Origin: Acanthosepion pharaonis
Lineage: Eukaryota > Mollusca > Cephalopoda > Sepiida > Sepiidae
Direction of reading: 5' to 3'
Length of the DNA: 64,000 nucleotides
Assembly: GCA_903632075.3 (NCBI GenBank)
Contig: CAHIKZ030004549.1
Location: 1,305,001 to 1,369,000, forward strand
In this document: positions 1 through 12,499 of the stretch, one piece after another
Layout: every line of letters begins with the position of its first letter
Numbering within the stretch: the first letter of the stretch is position 1
Notes under the pieces: model-generated
Seen by the model: only the letters and a program-made list of their open reading frames with translations
Database searches by the model: none
Told to the model about the DNA's origin: nothing
Translations under genes and position numbers: made by a program

Positions 1-95
1 TGTGAGGACTTTTAATTCTCTCAGAATTGCCTCAATGTACAAGTTGAAGAAGTCTGGTGAGAAGACACATCCTTGTCTTACACCCCCTTTCTATT
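1..95 (-). mobile_element. LINE reverse transcriptase fragment (family B)
   Basis: Minus strand reads KGGVRQGCVFSPDFFNLYIE followed by AILRELKVLT, the RT motif 'GVRQGC.LSP.LFNLY' of non-LTR elements. The fragment runs off the left edge. It resembles the family whose C-terminal part occurs at 40.0-41.5 and 61.7-62.1 kb. Confidence 0.75.
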
Positions 96-489
96 TTTGT
101 ATATTTACTGAATTCATTTTCCGTCCATTTAAATACCAGTATAGGTTTTGATCTATCTTACAATATCTATGTCTACTACTTGCCCATGCTTAGAATATTA
201 CCACATATGGTCTGGTGGTCCTGTTTTTTTTTTAAAGATTTGTAGGTGTTCTGGGATTGCAAAGGAAATATTTGTCCCAGATTACTTCCACAACGCAGAG
301 AATAAATCACTGTAGGTTCAGACTCGAACATCGGGGAGAGAAAGAAATGCCGAAAACTCGATTCGCAGGTACTACCTCACAAATCACAATGCACATAACC
401 AGTCAAAAAAATAACTCACTCTCCGACGAACGTGGTAGCCAAAATACACCAATTTCTTCTTCTCCCTGATTCAAGAACACCAACTGCTT

Positions 490-810
490 TTATCGGCAGA
501 GCATTTTTTCCATTCGTTGACAACTGGGAGAGGACACCCAGTTTTTGCATATCAAAATACTTTTATAGCAACTCCTGCGACTGACTTGTTTCAAATTTAA
601 ATATTCTGTCTTCAGCATATCATGCAGAATACATGCCCTTTTGTTTGGTAAGTAATCTTTTTCGCCACATTTTCCGTCGTAGGATACACATGACACGCTG
701 TCACTTGGTTTGACGAGGTAAGTCACCATTTTCTTCACTATGATATTCTTCATAAAATCCAGAGGAGAATCAGCAATATAATTGGTCCTCTCCTGGCATC
801 TCAGTTTCAC
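490..810 (-). other. unrecognised 106-codon ORF
   Basis: Open frame with a mixed composition (seven Cys, several Lys). No domain recognised, no splice sites obvious. It could be the remnant of a transposon protein; nothing in the flanks supports a host gene. Confidence 0.15.
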
Positions 811-1215
811 TTACTTTCACACTGCCTTTTCTATAGATGATTTCATGGTAATTTTTCCGGATGAGCTCTTTGCTATGGTACCTAGACTTTATGAAATTAA
901 GCACACTACTAGATTGGCAGCAAAGTCTCATCATTTTACAGTTGAACTGGCTAGATGTAACCGTAAGTTCTATGCTAACAGTTTCTTTTCTCGCACTTCT
1001 CGTTTGCGGAACTTTGTTCTGGCTCCATGCTTTCCAGACAACTTTGATCTTTTAAAAATTTAAATGCAATATCTATCTACTGTCTTCCTGATTACTCTTT
1101 TATTGTTCTTGCTCCTTCATAATATTTTCTGTTTTCTAATTCTTTCACACTCAGTAACCACTTGTTTCTTAGTGGTTTTATTACATAGTTTAGGGTAAAT
1201 TCGATTAAAAAAATC
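800..1215 (+). mobile_element. LINE family A, 3' tail copy
   Basis: Contains the recurring C-terminal LINE module (PRLYEIKHTTRLAAKSHHFT … FYANSFFSRTSRLRNFVLAP) followed by a 3' tail ending in 'agggtaaattcgattaaaaaa'-type sequence. At least eight more 3'-truncated copies lie in the window (12.5, 13.2, 17.3, 34.3, 44.1, 53.9, 62.2 and 62.6 kb), so this is one LINE family with normal 5' truncation. Confidence 0.75.
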
Positions 1216-1740
1216 TATCTTTCTCAAAGAACAGAAATAAACAATAAAAATGATTAGAGTTATCTCCCTTACATTAGGGAATTCATCACTTTTAAAATGT
1301 CAGCGAGGTGAGTACAATTCGTTTGGCGTCGTGCAGTGGCTGAAATATTACAAAAAAAAAAAAAACGTACGGTTTAAGAGATTCAGGATTAATTATGTTA
1401 GTGAAGAAAAAAGTTATCAAAGGATAATTTTTTGAAAAATTTATTTACCACTATTTGTATCACGGCTGGAAAAATAAACAAAAGAAAATAAAAGCAAGTT
1501 TTAAGTCAGAAGATAATGCCGGAAAATATACACTTTTTAAATAAAATCGTTACAAACATTTAAAGAGACCATTTCATGAAAAAAGCTGATTATAAAAAAA
1601 CAACAAAAAAAACTGTAATAACAAACACACAAAACAATTATAAAACTTTGATAGTTATAATGTGACGTTTGTCATTAGTAAGAATGGACATAGTAGTCAT
1701 TTCTACCTGGGTAGACAGGGTAAATATGTACCTATACTAA

Positions 1741-1856
1741 GCATAGCTTGGATGTAGCACAAAGTCAAAAGTATGGAGCACCCAGTGAGGATTAAATTCA
1801 CTAATCCATCTTAATCCATTGCAATTGATTTCACAAGACAAGCTTGCTAACTCTCT
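1741..1856 (-). mobile_element. tRNA-derived SINE, family 1 (minus)
   Basis: Minus-strand copy of the SINE seen on plus at 3683-3800 and 3828-3975. Shared words include AGCAAGCTTGTCT, CCTCACTGGGTGCTCCATA and TGTGC.ACATC.AAGCTA. The segment GAGTTNNNCCTCAC corresponds to a degenerate pol III B box. Confidence 0.65.
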
Positions 1857-1877
1857 CATATATATATATATATATAT

Positions 1878-1988
1878 AATTTAAATAAAAACAGACCACT
1901 TTAAGGTTCCATGTAATAAATTATTTCACCACAGCCCTTTTAAAGGACTGCAGATGGAACCTTAAAGTGGTCTGTTTTTATTTAAATT
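1878..1988. repeat. 34-bp perfect inverted repeat (hairpin)
   Basis: Left arm 1878-1911 and right arm 1955-1988 are exact reverse complements (34 bp, containing CAGACCACTTTAAGGTTCCA), with a 43-nt loop. It may be a small fold-back element or a PLE-type terminal fragment. Confidence 0.85.
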
Positions 1989-2066
1989 ATTTGCTCTGGA
2001 TTTACATTGAGCTCTCTAGATTTTATCCTCCTTGGGTTTACCCATACGGATTACCTAATTTTCATA

Positions 2067-2109
<43 letters not shown>

Positions 2110-2110
2110 A

Positions 2111-3565
2111 AATGGACAAGGTCCGACAATTTATTTATTAAAGACATATTTTATGTTTAACGTTGTTATTTTATAGATACAAGTATTTAAGCAAATGCTC
2201 TGTTTATGATAAACAGTATTAAATAACATTTACCCGCCTGAATGTCGAGAAATTTTCATAGAAAATTTTTCGTTCTTTGACAAGATAAATTGACCTTAGG
2301 AACATATCCGCTGATAGGTCTGTCAAAGAACGAAAATTTTCTATGAAAACTTTCCATGAATCTCGTACATTCAATAACTGCTAAGCGTTATGTAAACAAA
2401 TGACTGTTTATGAAATGGATAAACAGAACATTTGCATAAATACTTGTTTTTATAGATAAATAAGCAAACGTGATAAACATAAAATATGTCTTTAATAAAT
2501 AAATTGTCGGACCTTGTCCATTATTTAATATATGACGCCATTTGTTTACATTCGATACGCCAGAGCAGTTATGAATGTACGAGATTCATGGAAAGTTGGA
2601 GTTTATAAGCTTTAAGTAAATTGACCTTTTCTTAACCGAATTTGTTTTTTTGTAGCCTGAATGATTCAAGGCATGTCAGCGTATATATGACGGTTCCAGA
2701 TAGGATGCAGGTTCAATAGGATGTTCAAAGAACGAAAAATTTTCTATGAAAATTTCTCGGACATTCAGGCCGGTAAATGTTATTTAATACTGTTTATCAT
2801 AAACAGAGCATTTGCTTAAATACTTGTATCTATAAAATAACAACGTTAAACATAAAATAATGTTTTTATTAATTAATTTGTTGGACCTTGTCCATTTTTA
2901 ATATATGACGTCATTTGTTTACATTCGATACGCCAGAGCAGTTATGAATGTACGAGATTCATGGAAAGTTGGAGTTTATAAGCAGTAAATTCGACCTTGT
3001 CTACCGAACGCTTCTTTTGTAGCCTAATGGTAAGGCACGTCAGCGTATATGACGGTTCCGTATAGGATGCAGGTTGAATCCTGTCAAAGAACGAAAATTT
3101 TCTATGAAAAATTTCTCGGACATTCAGGCGGTAAATGTTATTTAATACTGTTTATCATAAACAGAGCATTTGCTTAAATCTTTGTATCTATAAAATAACA
3201 ACGTTAAACATAAAATATGTCTTTAATAAATATATATATATAGACATTTTTTATGTTTATACGTTCTTTTTATAGATACAAATATTTAAGTAAATGCTCT
3301 GTTTCTAATAAACTGTATTAACAACATTTACCAAAACGCTCCTCTGTGGCTCAATCGGTAAAAGCATGTCAGGCTATATAATGGTTCGATTCCTGTTGGA
3401 GGATGCATATTTTCTATGAAAATTTCTCAGACATTCAGGCCGGTAAATGTTGTTAATACTGTTTATTATAAACAGAGCATTTACTTAAATATCTGTATCT
3501 ATAAAAAGAACATATAAACATAAAAAATGTCTTAAAAATAATTGTCAGACTTTGTCCATTTCATA
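2111..3565. repeat. fold-back / tandem tRNA-like repeat cluster
   Basis: Starts AATGGACAAGGTCCGACAAT and its reverse complement ends the first unit at 2522, making 2111-2522 a palindromic element with ~190-bp arms. It is followed by direct copies at about 2527-2897 and 2901-3230 (period ~376), then an inverted arm fragment 3241-3335 and another unit 3336-3565. Each long unit carries a tRNA-like head (TAGCCTAATGGTAAGGCACG … GTTGAATCCTGTC at ~3018-3090; TGGCTCAATCGG … GGTTCGATTCC at 3346-3402), then a common body with TTTTCTATGAAAATTTCTC and TGTTTATCATAAACAGAGC palindromes. Confidence 0.75.
3346..3412 (+). repeat. tRNA-like segment within SINE-type repeat
   Basis: Box A-like TGGCTCAATCGG and box B GGTTCGATTCC with a weakly pairing acceptor (CCTC…GGAGG). 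The anticodon arm does not fold cleanly and the sequence runs directly into the repeat body, so this is a tRNA-derived SINE head rather than a tRNA gene. Confidence 0.55.
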
Positions 3566-3682
3566 ATATATATATATATATATATATGATTAAGTTGAGT
3601 AAAAGTTTGTCACTTAGCTGATTAATATTACCCTTCAGGGTGGTATCAACAAATTAATACATTTTCTTTTATATATATAATG

Positions 3683-3975
3683 TTGTAATGGTTACCAAAC
3701 TTGTCTCACAAGATAAATTACAACTAAGTAGTGAGTTCAATCCTCACTTGGTTCTTTTTACTTCCGGCCTTGTGCCACATCTAAGCTATACTTAGTAAAT
3801 CACTATAGGATGATAGGACACTTCAACATGGTGCAATGGTTAGGTCAGCAAGCTTGTCTCACTAAATCAATTGCGACTGAGTAGTGAGTTTGGCCCTCAC
3901 TGGGTGCTCCATAATTTCCTCCTTGTGCCACATCTAAGCTACACTTAATAAACTGCTATATAAGGCTGATAGTAA
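3683..3975 (+). mobile_element. tRNA-derived SINE family 1, two tandem copies
   Basis: Two copies (about 3683-3805 and 3828-3975) share the words ATGGTTA, CTTGTCTCAC, TAGTGAGTT, CCTCACT.GGT and TTGTGCCACATCTAAGCTA. A-box-like TGGTTAGGTCAGC and B-box-like GAGTTCAATCCTC support pol III origin. Confidence 0.7.
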
Positions 3976-6587
3976 AATAATAAACATTCATTAGGTAATA
4001 ACAATGCAGGATGTTTTCTTCTATTGATGTAAGGTGGGAGATAATAAGAAAAATTTAGCATAACACAAATTTAGAAAAGATAGTGAATGTATGCACAATT
4101 GTGCCATTTGTGTACATCCATATTTTAAGATCTTTCATTTTAAATGTGTAAGATATTTTAACACATTTATGCATATATTAGATTTATAAAATATTGTATA
4201 TATTTGATGATGGGTATAAAAATAAAACCATTTTAAACATCCAATAAAGATTATCAATTTTTATCTCTTGTTTTTTTCATGAGAAAAGATAGACACAGGG
4301 GTTAATTACAAAGGAAAATAAAGAAGTTAAAAAAATAGATTTTTCAAAACATTTTTTTCAAAGAAGAAAACCTTAATATGTCATCTGCTCACTGACTACA
4401 AAAAAAAAAAAAAAAAAAATTCCTCAGTGGAAAACAAAATTAAAAGTAAATAACAGTTTCTTGTTAGTTTAAAAAATTAAAAGTTTTTACCATCTTTCAA
4501 AAAATGATTTTTCTTTCACTTAAAAATCACATCTATATTTATAAAATATTTTTGAGATATAAATGCATTTGCTGTGTCTAATACCAGGTCACTTTTCGGC
4601 AAGCAAGAGCACTTGTTTACGTCAGGCACTTATATTAAAACCTAAATTTTCCTAGGCTTTGTGTCACAATTGTTCATTTTTTGAATAATAAATATATTAA
4701 AAACAAAATTATATTTGAAGTTCTGAATCAACTATTACAAAAAGAAAGAAAAAAAAAGTAACGTAGAAAAAGTAAAAAGAAAAGTAGTAGGATTATAATT
4801 AGAGGTAAGAACTCCATTTGTGTTTTTGTTTTTTGTATACCTTAATGTCCAAGGTAGTACAGGTGATGCTACATGACATAGCAAGCTCCTATAATAAAAG
4901 GAGTTTGAAACTTTGTTCTGAATTCCCATAATCTAACTTCAATTTCAGCTAAAAGCATTGAGATGAAAACAACAAAAATTAGAAAAATATACAAAAAGTT
5001 AAACCAAGAATCATTAATAAAAAGATCCTAATTGGTACTTTAAAATAAACAACTATGTAGGGAAGGAGATGACATATTTATTCATTCTCTTCAGTTATAA
5101 TTTAATTTCAGAATGGAGGAAAAACGTTTTTAAAATACTAAAAAATAATATCAATTTTAAATAAATCCTGTAGTTGGCACTTTATAACAAATATATAAGA
5201 ATTGAAATGTTATTTCTGGCTATTTAGGCTTGAAAAAGTCAGTAGTTTGTTGAATGGAGATCTTTCTCCAGACTGCATCTCCCCATTAAAATAAGAGGGT
5301 GGGTAAAGTCATTGTCATGCCATAATATCTATAGCAATGGCTGAGAAAATGTGACAACTTCAGACTGATCCATGAAAAAATATCTTTGAGTTGTGTGTCA
5401 TATTGGGTGGGTATTCTTACTGTAGGGAGCTAAATCTTAAGCACTCAATACAGGTTTATAAGCAAGTAAATAGAAATTAGCTCTAGGGGGTTTTATTTTT
5501 TAGGTAACGTGTGTTTTTAAAAAAAGCAATTTCCTCAACCTGCATTATTCAAAATAACTGCTAAAACAACAAAAAATTTTCTAAAATGACATTCCAAGGT
5601 CCAAGCGAATGAACTCAAATCATGCTTCACTATTTCAGCCTTGTTCCAAACTTTACAAAACCTGTAAATATCAAGAGAAGACACCATTTATGGTAGGAAA
5701 GTTCAACTTGTTAATCATATCTGGTTTAGTATAAAAATTTGTACTTGATTGAATGAAATACTTGTGATGTGTTGCTATAAGCATTGTAACTAAAAACAAA
5801 AAAAAAAAAAATTAGACAAGAAATTTATACAAAAGCAAAAACGTGGACCCAGTCATACATAATACAGGATCATTTGATTAAAATTGACAGTATCATACAA
5901 TGCAGTTTTAACATTTTAGACATTTTTTTTTTAAATGTTAACCATCATCATATCAATAATTGTCTTAATTTCACAAACTGCGATTTCATTACCAAAATTA
6001 GGAGTAATTACGATTTAATTCAAGGTAACACTCTTAAGATCAATTTTTAAATCATGAAAAATATTTCCAATTCAGCATTTACTTCCGACTGATATAGAGT
6101 CGCAAACATATTTCAAGGGAGACAACTGAAATCACTTCAAGTTATTTGATGGCCTTATAAAGGGTACGTTCAATTTTTGATTTAAAATTTTGAGGTTATG
6201 AAATGCATTGACTCAGAATATTTTGATAAAAAGCAGCAATAATTTGGAGTAAAAATAATAATCATAACAAAGAGTGTTGCGATAAAAAGTAGCAGTAATA
6301 CAGTTAAGTAAATCTATTAAGAAAATAATAATAGTTATAATGTTCATACTTTTATAGTTAAAAAATGTAATGAAATAAAACTGACGTTTAGCAGGTAGTC
6401 ACCAGGAAATTGTTTATTTCTTAATGTAAGAAATATCCTTGTGACATTCGTTTTTATGACACTATTGTATGGGTGCTTAAACCAATTTTTTTTTACTGAG
6501 ATGGTCATTTTATAATACTTTTATTTCTATCTTTTCCTTTGCCAATAGCTTCAGCTGCTATCATGACCACTTTTAATTAAGGCCTCT

Positions 6588-6590
<3 letters not shown>
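3976..6590. other. AT-rich stretch, no gene seen
   Basis: Long A/T-rich sequence with homopolymer runs. The only points of note are a CAAGGGAGACAACTGA word (6114-6129), a variant of the mollusc AAGGGAGATAAC motif, and the absence of any open frame with protein-like composition. Confidence 0.6.
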
Positions 6591-6631
<41 letters not shown>

Positions 6632-6632
6632 G
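6590..6632. repeat. (GT)n(AT)n microsatellite
   Basis: Simple GT repeat running directly into an AT repeat, just before the repeated module at 6632. Confidence 0.9.
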
Positions 6633-6750
6633 CATAATGAGAAGCCACATATACTTTCTTAATATGTATATATAGAAAAAGTTTCAAATTGAAAATTATA
6701 ATGTTTTATTTTATGAAAGTATTTATTTATTTATATATATTTATATATAT
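6632..6750. repeat. two-part module shared with 35484-35645
   Basis: Part A (AGCATAATGAGAAGCC … TTCTTAATATGTATATATAG) occurs in the same orientation at 35484. Part B (TTTCAAATTGAA … TTTATTTTATGAAAGTATTT) occurs at 35575-35645 but inverted. The module directly precedes a PLE endonuclease fragment, suggesting it is PLE terminal sequence. Confidence 0.7.
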
Positions 6751-6784
6751 ATATACACATAAATTAGCTCTGCAGTAAAGCATT

Positions 6785-7194
6785 GTTATTTCTCGTCTAG
6801 GTCTGCATGGACATCTGCTCAAAAGGATGTTCTACACTCCCACTATATTAATAATGTTATTTACCAGTTTAAATGTAGTTGCAGTGCTGACTACATAGGT
6901 AGAACTACCTTACATTTAGATACTAGAATGCATCAACATGTACCTAGAAAAATTAGCAATGGAACGTTCCAATTAAGAGACGTTCTTAACAATACATATG
7001 GTTCCACCATTGCGGAGCGCTTCATTAAAAGACCAAATTGTGCCGTCAACTCCAGCGCAGACTCTTGTTCACTTTTTCAGTTGAAGGCGTTGGAAATAAT
7101 TTACATGCAGTCCAGACGGCCCTCCCTCTGTAAACAGAGGGAATGTCTGTTAGGATTTGAGGTAATTTCAATCTGGATTGTATTCCGCCTTTAA
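6785..7194 (+). pseudogene. Penelope-like element GIY-YIG endonuclease fragment
   Basis: Translation includes INNVIYQFKC then CSADYIGRTTLHLDTRMHQH, the zinc-linked GIY-YIG pattern of PLE endonucleases (VYxxxC…C…YIGRT…L..R…H). It is followed by AERFIKRPNCAVN and LKALEIIYMQSRRPSLCKQ, also typical of the domain's C-terminal half. The upstream frame is open from about 6795. No RT precedes it on this strand, so this is a 5'-truncated PLE copy. Confidence 0.7.
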
Positions 7195-7249
7195 TATTGT
7201 ATATTATTTGTGTTTTATATTTTGTATTGTGATATATAATCCCTTGATT

Positions 7250-7295
7250 TCAGTTCTGTTGAGTGAGGGCGAAACCAGTCGGTTGTGTTTGTGTT
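7250..7295 (+). ncRNA. weak hammerhead-like motif after PLE endonuclease
   Basis: CTGTTGA-GTGAGGGC-GAAAC-CA-GTC resembles a very small hammerhead core, in the position downstream of the endonuclease where PLEs carry ribozymes. A6 is U, stem II is 2 bp and stem III 2 bp, so a functional ribozyme is doubtful. Confidence 0.2.
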
Positions 7296-7421
7296 ATAAT
7301 TTTTGTAACATGGAAAGTAAAATTGGTCTTAGCTTTATTATTTCTGTAAGATTATATATATATATATAAAGTGAACACTGAAGTCAACATTCAGAGGTGA
7401 CAGGCTGTTTCATGCTAGATG

Positions 7422-7870
<449 letters not shown>

Positions 7871-8699
7871 AATAGTAAGATATATAATCCGTGTTCTTAG
7901 ATATTTTTATTTTTACAAAATAGTGCTCAATGTAAATTTACAAAGCCTTAATAATATACATTAATATGATTTAAAATTTTTTTTTATATATATACAGTTC
8001 TAATATATATATTATATAAAAATGGAAGCTAAAAAGTTTTAAATTTAATTTTGTAATTAAATTAAAGACATTAGTTCCATTTAAAGACATTAGTTTCCAT
8101 TTCATCCTCAAGTGAATTTTGGAGTAAATTATTTTTAAAATTACTGGGTTTTAAGGGCACAGTAAAAATTCATAATTCACGTTTCCAAGGATACAGAGAA
8201 ATCCATTCATCCAGACAAGGGGTGTTTGCATGTTCATTATCACTGTATTTTGTTGTATCAGTTATTAGTTACGCTTGAAGAAGGGTTTTTATTTAGGTAG
8301 GGGTAGGGATGTATTTTTCAACGAATTCTGACATCCGTTAAATGCATGCTGTCTGGATTTAAAAAAAATTTTTTATTGGTAACGGCAAAAATTCTTATGG
8401 CATTTTTTTCTATTTGTATACTTAAAGATTTTTTGGGGGTGTTTAGGTTAGAATACGTTTAATTTAACTATGATTTTAAAAAAATATTTTCACTTTTAAT
8501 TTTTAATATATTTCTTTTTAAAACAAGTAAATGTATAAGAATTACTTACAGTAAGTAAAATTATTTTTTCATATCAAGTATAAGTATGTATATTACCAGG
8601 TCACAATTTTTTAAAATTCATATTTAAATATTATTTAAGTAAAATTTATGACAATGACAGCAAAAAATAGCTAATTCATTTCTCTGACTTAGTAAACTT

Positions 8700-10140
8700 T
8701 TATTTTTATAAGCTTAGTAATATATAGTTTCTCATGTATGTACAGAGGACATGGGTCATCTAATGGCCTACATCTTCTAGCTTTTCATCTTCATTTCATT
8801 TTACTGTAGGTGTTTTATTGGATTCTTTTAAGTGCTTGTAGTACTTTGAGAGAGGTGTTTAGTGTGTTTTTATTGAAAATAGTACTTAGTTTACTTTCAC
8901 TAGGAAAATGCTTGACTATTAATGCAAGGAATTTTTGTCTTAATGTTTTTTACCATTTGGTTGTATGGGGACATATACCAAATTATTTCTCTACTTCTGT
9001 TTTTTCTATGCTTTCCATTTTCATTTTTTATATAAGTTAGTTTTGGGTTTTTGTAGCCACTATCTTTTAGAGCTTTATTATAGGAATTGATATACTCATC
9101 GAAAATTTTGTCATTTGCTGAATTTGTACTTATTCTTTTTCGGATAGATAACAGTATATGCTTAATTATAGATGGGGGGGGAGATTTGATTTAGGGTGTA
9201 TATATAAAGGATTGGTATTGGGTTTTTTATAAGGTGTGTATGTATTTTTCATTAAATCTAATGTTATATCAAGGAAGTTAACTTTTTTAAATTTAGTGCA
9301 AACCCTAATTTTTAAACCCATGCTTTTAAATTCTTTATATAATACCTTTCTAATTTGATCTATTTTGAGGTTAGTTGAGTTTCTGTACAAACCAATGTTA
9401 GTTATATTAATATCATGGTGCGCTGTAAGGTTGTATAATATAAAAAGACCTATGAGATCAGAAGACTCAGCTGAGTCTAGTGATCCCATTGTGATGTCAA
9501 AGTGGTCATATGAATTCTTAATCTATTGCTCACCTTTATGTACCAGTACCGATTTTTTCGCATTTACATTAATGTTCTTTTCTTCTTCTGTAATATCCGT
9601 GTAATGAGTGGCAAAGTCCAACGCATTCATGAACAGTTCTTTAGATATTGATTGGTAATAATTATCAATATCAAACTGCATTAGTGTACAATTGTTTTTT
9701 TCTTTTATATAAGTAAACCAGTTTATCACTTCCTTAGTATTAATCCAAAGTTTCAGGCTTATTTTTTCTTTAATTTGTTTATTTACCCTTTCAAGGATCA
9801 TTTTACTAATTTTTCCAATATCCAGTCTCATAGGATTTATTATCCTTGTAGTGGGATTAGCCTCAAAATCTGGTTTGTGGTCCTTTAAGGTTATGTAGCA
9901 TTCCCTTTGATATAGTTGACCTAGTTTATCAGTGATTTCTTTACTGCTAGTATTGATATTCCGAACTATGTTGAGGTCATTATTATTTGCCTTTTTGTAG
10001 TTGTTTAATAAAAGTTTCCAGTTTTGTTGGATTTTACTAAAGTTTTATCTGTTGCGTTAATTCCTTTTACTATTTTATCTAGGCGTTTCTGGAAGTAGCA
10101 TATAAGCTTAGCAAAGGTAAATCTAGAAAAATTCTATTTA
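8700..10140 (-). pseudogene. Penelope-like element reverse transcriptase, decayed
   Basis: Reading down the minus strand: FTFAKLICYFQKRLDKIVKG at the start, then ECYITLKDHKPDFEANPTTR and IINPMRLDIGKISKMILE, the PLE 'ITLKDHKP.F…NP..RLINP…IGKISK' block. Next come LMQFDIDNYYQSISKELFM (first catalytic region), FDITMGSLDSAESSDLIGLF, then FLDITLDLMKNTYTPYKKPN, and after a frameshift FDEYINSYNKALKDSGYKNP. There is an in-frame TAG near 9523 and a frameshift at the C homopolymer at 9173-9181. The element fades near 8700 without an endonuclease domain. Confidence 0.85.
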
Positions 10141-11140
10141 TGATTTGCTAATATGAAAGGAGGAGAATTCAGCATCATTCAAATAGAAGTGGAAATCACA
10201 GAAAATTTTTCAAAGAATCAAAAACATTTCATCATTTTTAAATTAATGGTGCACGTGCATTCAAAATTGCATTGAATAAAAATTGTGCAAATTATTTCCC
10301 ATAACAGAACAACAGTTAACAATAAAAATATGAATAAATAATTTATGCAAAAATATTAAAAATTATAAAATTATGAAAAATAAACATTTACAAAATTTGA
10401 AAAATTAAACTAGAAATATTTTTAAATAAAGCTAAAAAAAAAAAAAAAACGTTAAATGGTATAAATTTAAAAAACAAAAAAAAAAAGGAAAATTTGCAAA
10501 TTTTAAAAACATTATCAATGTGAAAATAATATTCTTTAAAATTTATTTTTGAAATTATGCTGTTGGAAAGATAGCTAATTTTTAAAGATATAATTTTTCA
10601 AAATAATCTTCAGTATTCTTCAAAATATGCAACCATGAGAAATTTTGAAAATCAAATCAGTTTCAAAACCAATTAATTAAAAAAATATTGTAAAATAAAA
10701 CAAAAACACTACATCTTCTTTAAAATATAAATCTCAAAATGCTAATGTAGAACAAACAAAAACTATTAATTTTGAAATAAATACAAATAAATTTTAAAGT
10801 AAACATTTTAAAATCTTCAAATCAAATTAAATTGAAATTAAATAGTAATTAACCGTTTTTCAAATATATTAATCAAATTTTTGATGCTCTCTAAAAAATA
10901 GGAAAATATATCGATAAGGGATATTTAATCTGCTATTATTTCTTATTGCTATAAATTTTATATTTTGTAGATACACACATTTGAGTAGTCAAGTATTTTT
11001 TTAAAACGGTGAAATTAATGTCTTTTGGCCGAGAGAATAAAAGACTCATAAAAGGAAGGCACATTTTCTTTAATAAGATTTTTGATATCTCGCTTAGTAG
11101 ATATTAATTTCAGTTTAAAAGGGTACCCGCTAAATATAAA
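10141..11140. other. AT-rich stretch, no gene seen
   Basis: A-rich sequence with homopolymers and no protein-like frame. It forms the region downstream of the FBXL8 3' end. Confidence 0.6.
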
Positions 11141-11142
11141 AC

Positions 11143-11148
11143 TTTATT
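11143..11148 (-). promoter_or_regulatory. candidate FBXL8 poly(A) signal
   Basis: AATAAA on the minus strand about 207 nt downstream of the FBXL8 stop. Spacing is plausible for a 3'UTR end, but in AT-rich DNA this hexamer is common, so this is only a candidate. Confidence 0.3.
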
Positions 11149-11149
11149 A

Positions 11150-11168
11150 CATACATATACACATACAT

Positions 11169-11230
<62 letters not shown>

Positions 11231-11275
11231 ATGAGAGTGTGTGTGTATATGTATGGTGTATGTTCACACACAAAC
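11150..11275. repeat. (CA)n(TA)n(GT)n microsatellite
   Basis: ACATAC/ACACAT words grade into a ~55-bp TA tract, then a GT-rich tract with internal GAGAGT. Confidence 0.9.
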
Positions 11276-11354
11276 ATACAATGCTTAAAACATTTTCAAT
11301 GTCGGATGAAAAAAATTGTTATAACTCCTATTCACGAAGATAAAAAAAAATTGT

Positions 11355-12288
11355 TTATAAATAATCTTCCTCAATTCCCACAACCCAAGGTTCTGGTTCT
11401 TGAATATATTTCAAAATATAATCACCACCACGTCTGACTTTGGGGCAAAGTTCCAGCAGTCTCTTCTTTACATGTTCCGGAATTATGCAATACACATACA
11501 ACCGTTTTAATTCAGAGCATTTTCCAGCCGTTTCTAATAGAGATTCGCAAAAGGGAGCTGAACTCAATGTTCTCAGGACCAAACTTTGCAGTGTAGCACT
11601 GTAATAATCCCCAGCTCTTTGAACCTCATTATGGAGCATTGTGAACGTGTCTAAATGAAGATCCACTACAGGAATTACCGGTTGCATTATGTCAAGAACA
11701 CGATCTTGGGGACAGGTGTGGTCGAAATGGAGTTTAACACGAAGTCGGGGGTGAGCAGTGGTCACTGCTGACCATGCTTCAACAGTCAAGTCTGGATGAT
11801 ACTTTTCATCAATACGACACTTAATGGAGAGATATTCAAAAACTTGTGGTCGGCACTGTTTGGCTAAGAGAAACAGAACTTCATCAGAGAGACTAGAGTG
11901 AAAGACATGGAGTTCCCGGAGATAAAGGCACTGCTCGACAAGTCTGTACATGCAATCCCATGTGACCTTGCTGACAAGTACCCTGTTCTGGATGTTCAGC
12001 ACTTCCAAAGAAGGATGATTGACTGAGAGGAGGTCGAATACACTGTTGTCATAAGCAACATCCAGTTGGGACAAATTCACCTCTTTTAGCCTTGCCATTT
12101 CGAAATTATTATTTTCTTTGTGATCACAGTCTGTGGATGGTGGAAGGGAGAACAGTTGTTTCAAGGCTTCCACAAATTCCTTGCCAGCATAGAAGAGAGG
12201 GTTCTCAGATTTGAAGACAATGGTCAAAGAGGTGAGGCGCCGGTTCGGAATTTTTGACAAGAAGTCCATGACTTTGAGAGCATTTATT
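11355..12288 (-). CDS. FBXL8: FBXL8 orthologue, coding exon 2 (last)
   Basis: Encodes the leucine-rich-repeat-like C-terminal part of an F-box protein, which in SCF (SKP1-CUL1-F-box) ubiquitin ligases selects the substrate. As I recall vertebrate FBXL8, the match is collinear: NPLFYAGKEFVEALKQL resembles human KPLFDAGRDVLEAV, EAWSAVTTAHPRLRVKL resembles EAWVALRRRHPGL, and DIMQPVIPVVDLHLD resembles the VLQPAVPVAALRLN stretch. A T-rich tract ending in TTTTAG precedes the exon (acceptor AG at 12290-12289). The exon enters in phase 2 and completes an Arg codon with exon 1. The stop TAA is at 11357-11355. Joined to 15235-15485 the protein is 394 residues, close to the 374 of human FBXL8. The reading frame has no stops, so the gene looks functional. 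The residues before the splice site in the open frame (MFIIILQYIDFSFVFLFCF) are intronic, not coding. Confidence 0.9.
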
Positions 12289-12499
12289 CTAAAACAAAAC
12301 AAAAAAACAAAAGAAAAATCAATGTATTGTAGAATTATTATGAACATAAGGTTGGCATTATTAATAAAAGTTTATATAGAACTCGGGGTTTCAACCATAG
12401 ATGAATTATAAACAAGCTACTATTTAGAACCCGAGACTGACTTTTCTTAATCATTGTCCAAGGCCCAAGCTGAAAATTTTAAACTGAAAATCAAAATGT

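Noticed and set aside
3346..3412. functional tRNA gene
   Set aside because: Box A and B are present but the anticodon and T arms do not fold properly and the sequence continues into a repeat body.
7250..7295. PLE-associated hammerhead
   Set aside because: Kept only as a low-confidence motif: A6 is U and stems II and III are two pairs each, so I do not count it as a ribozyme finding.
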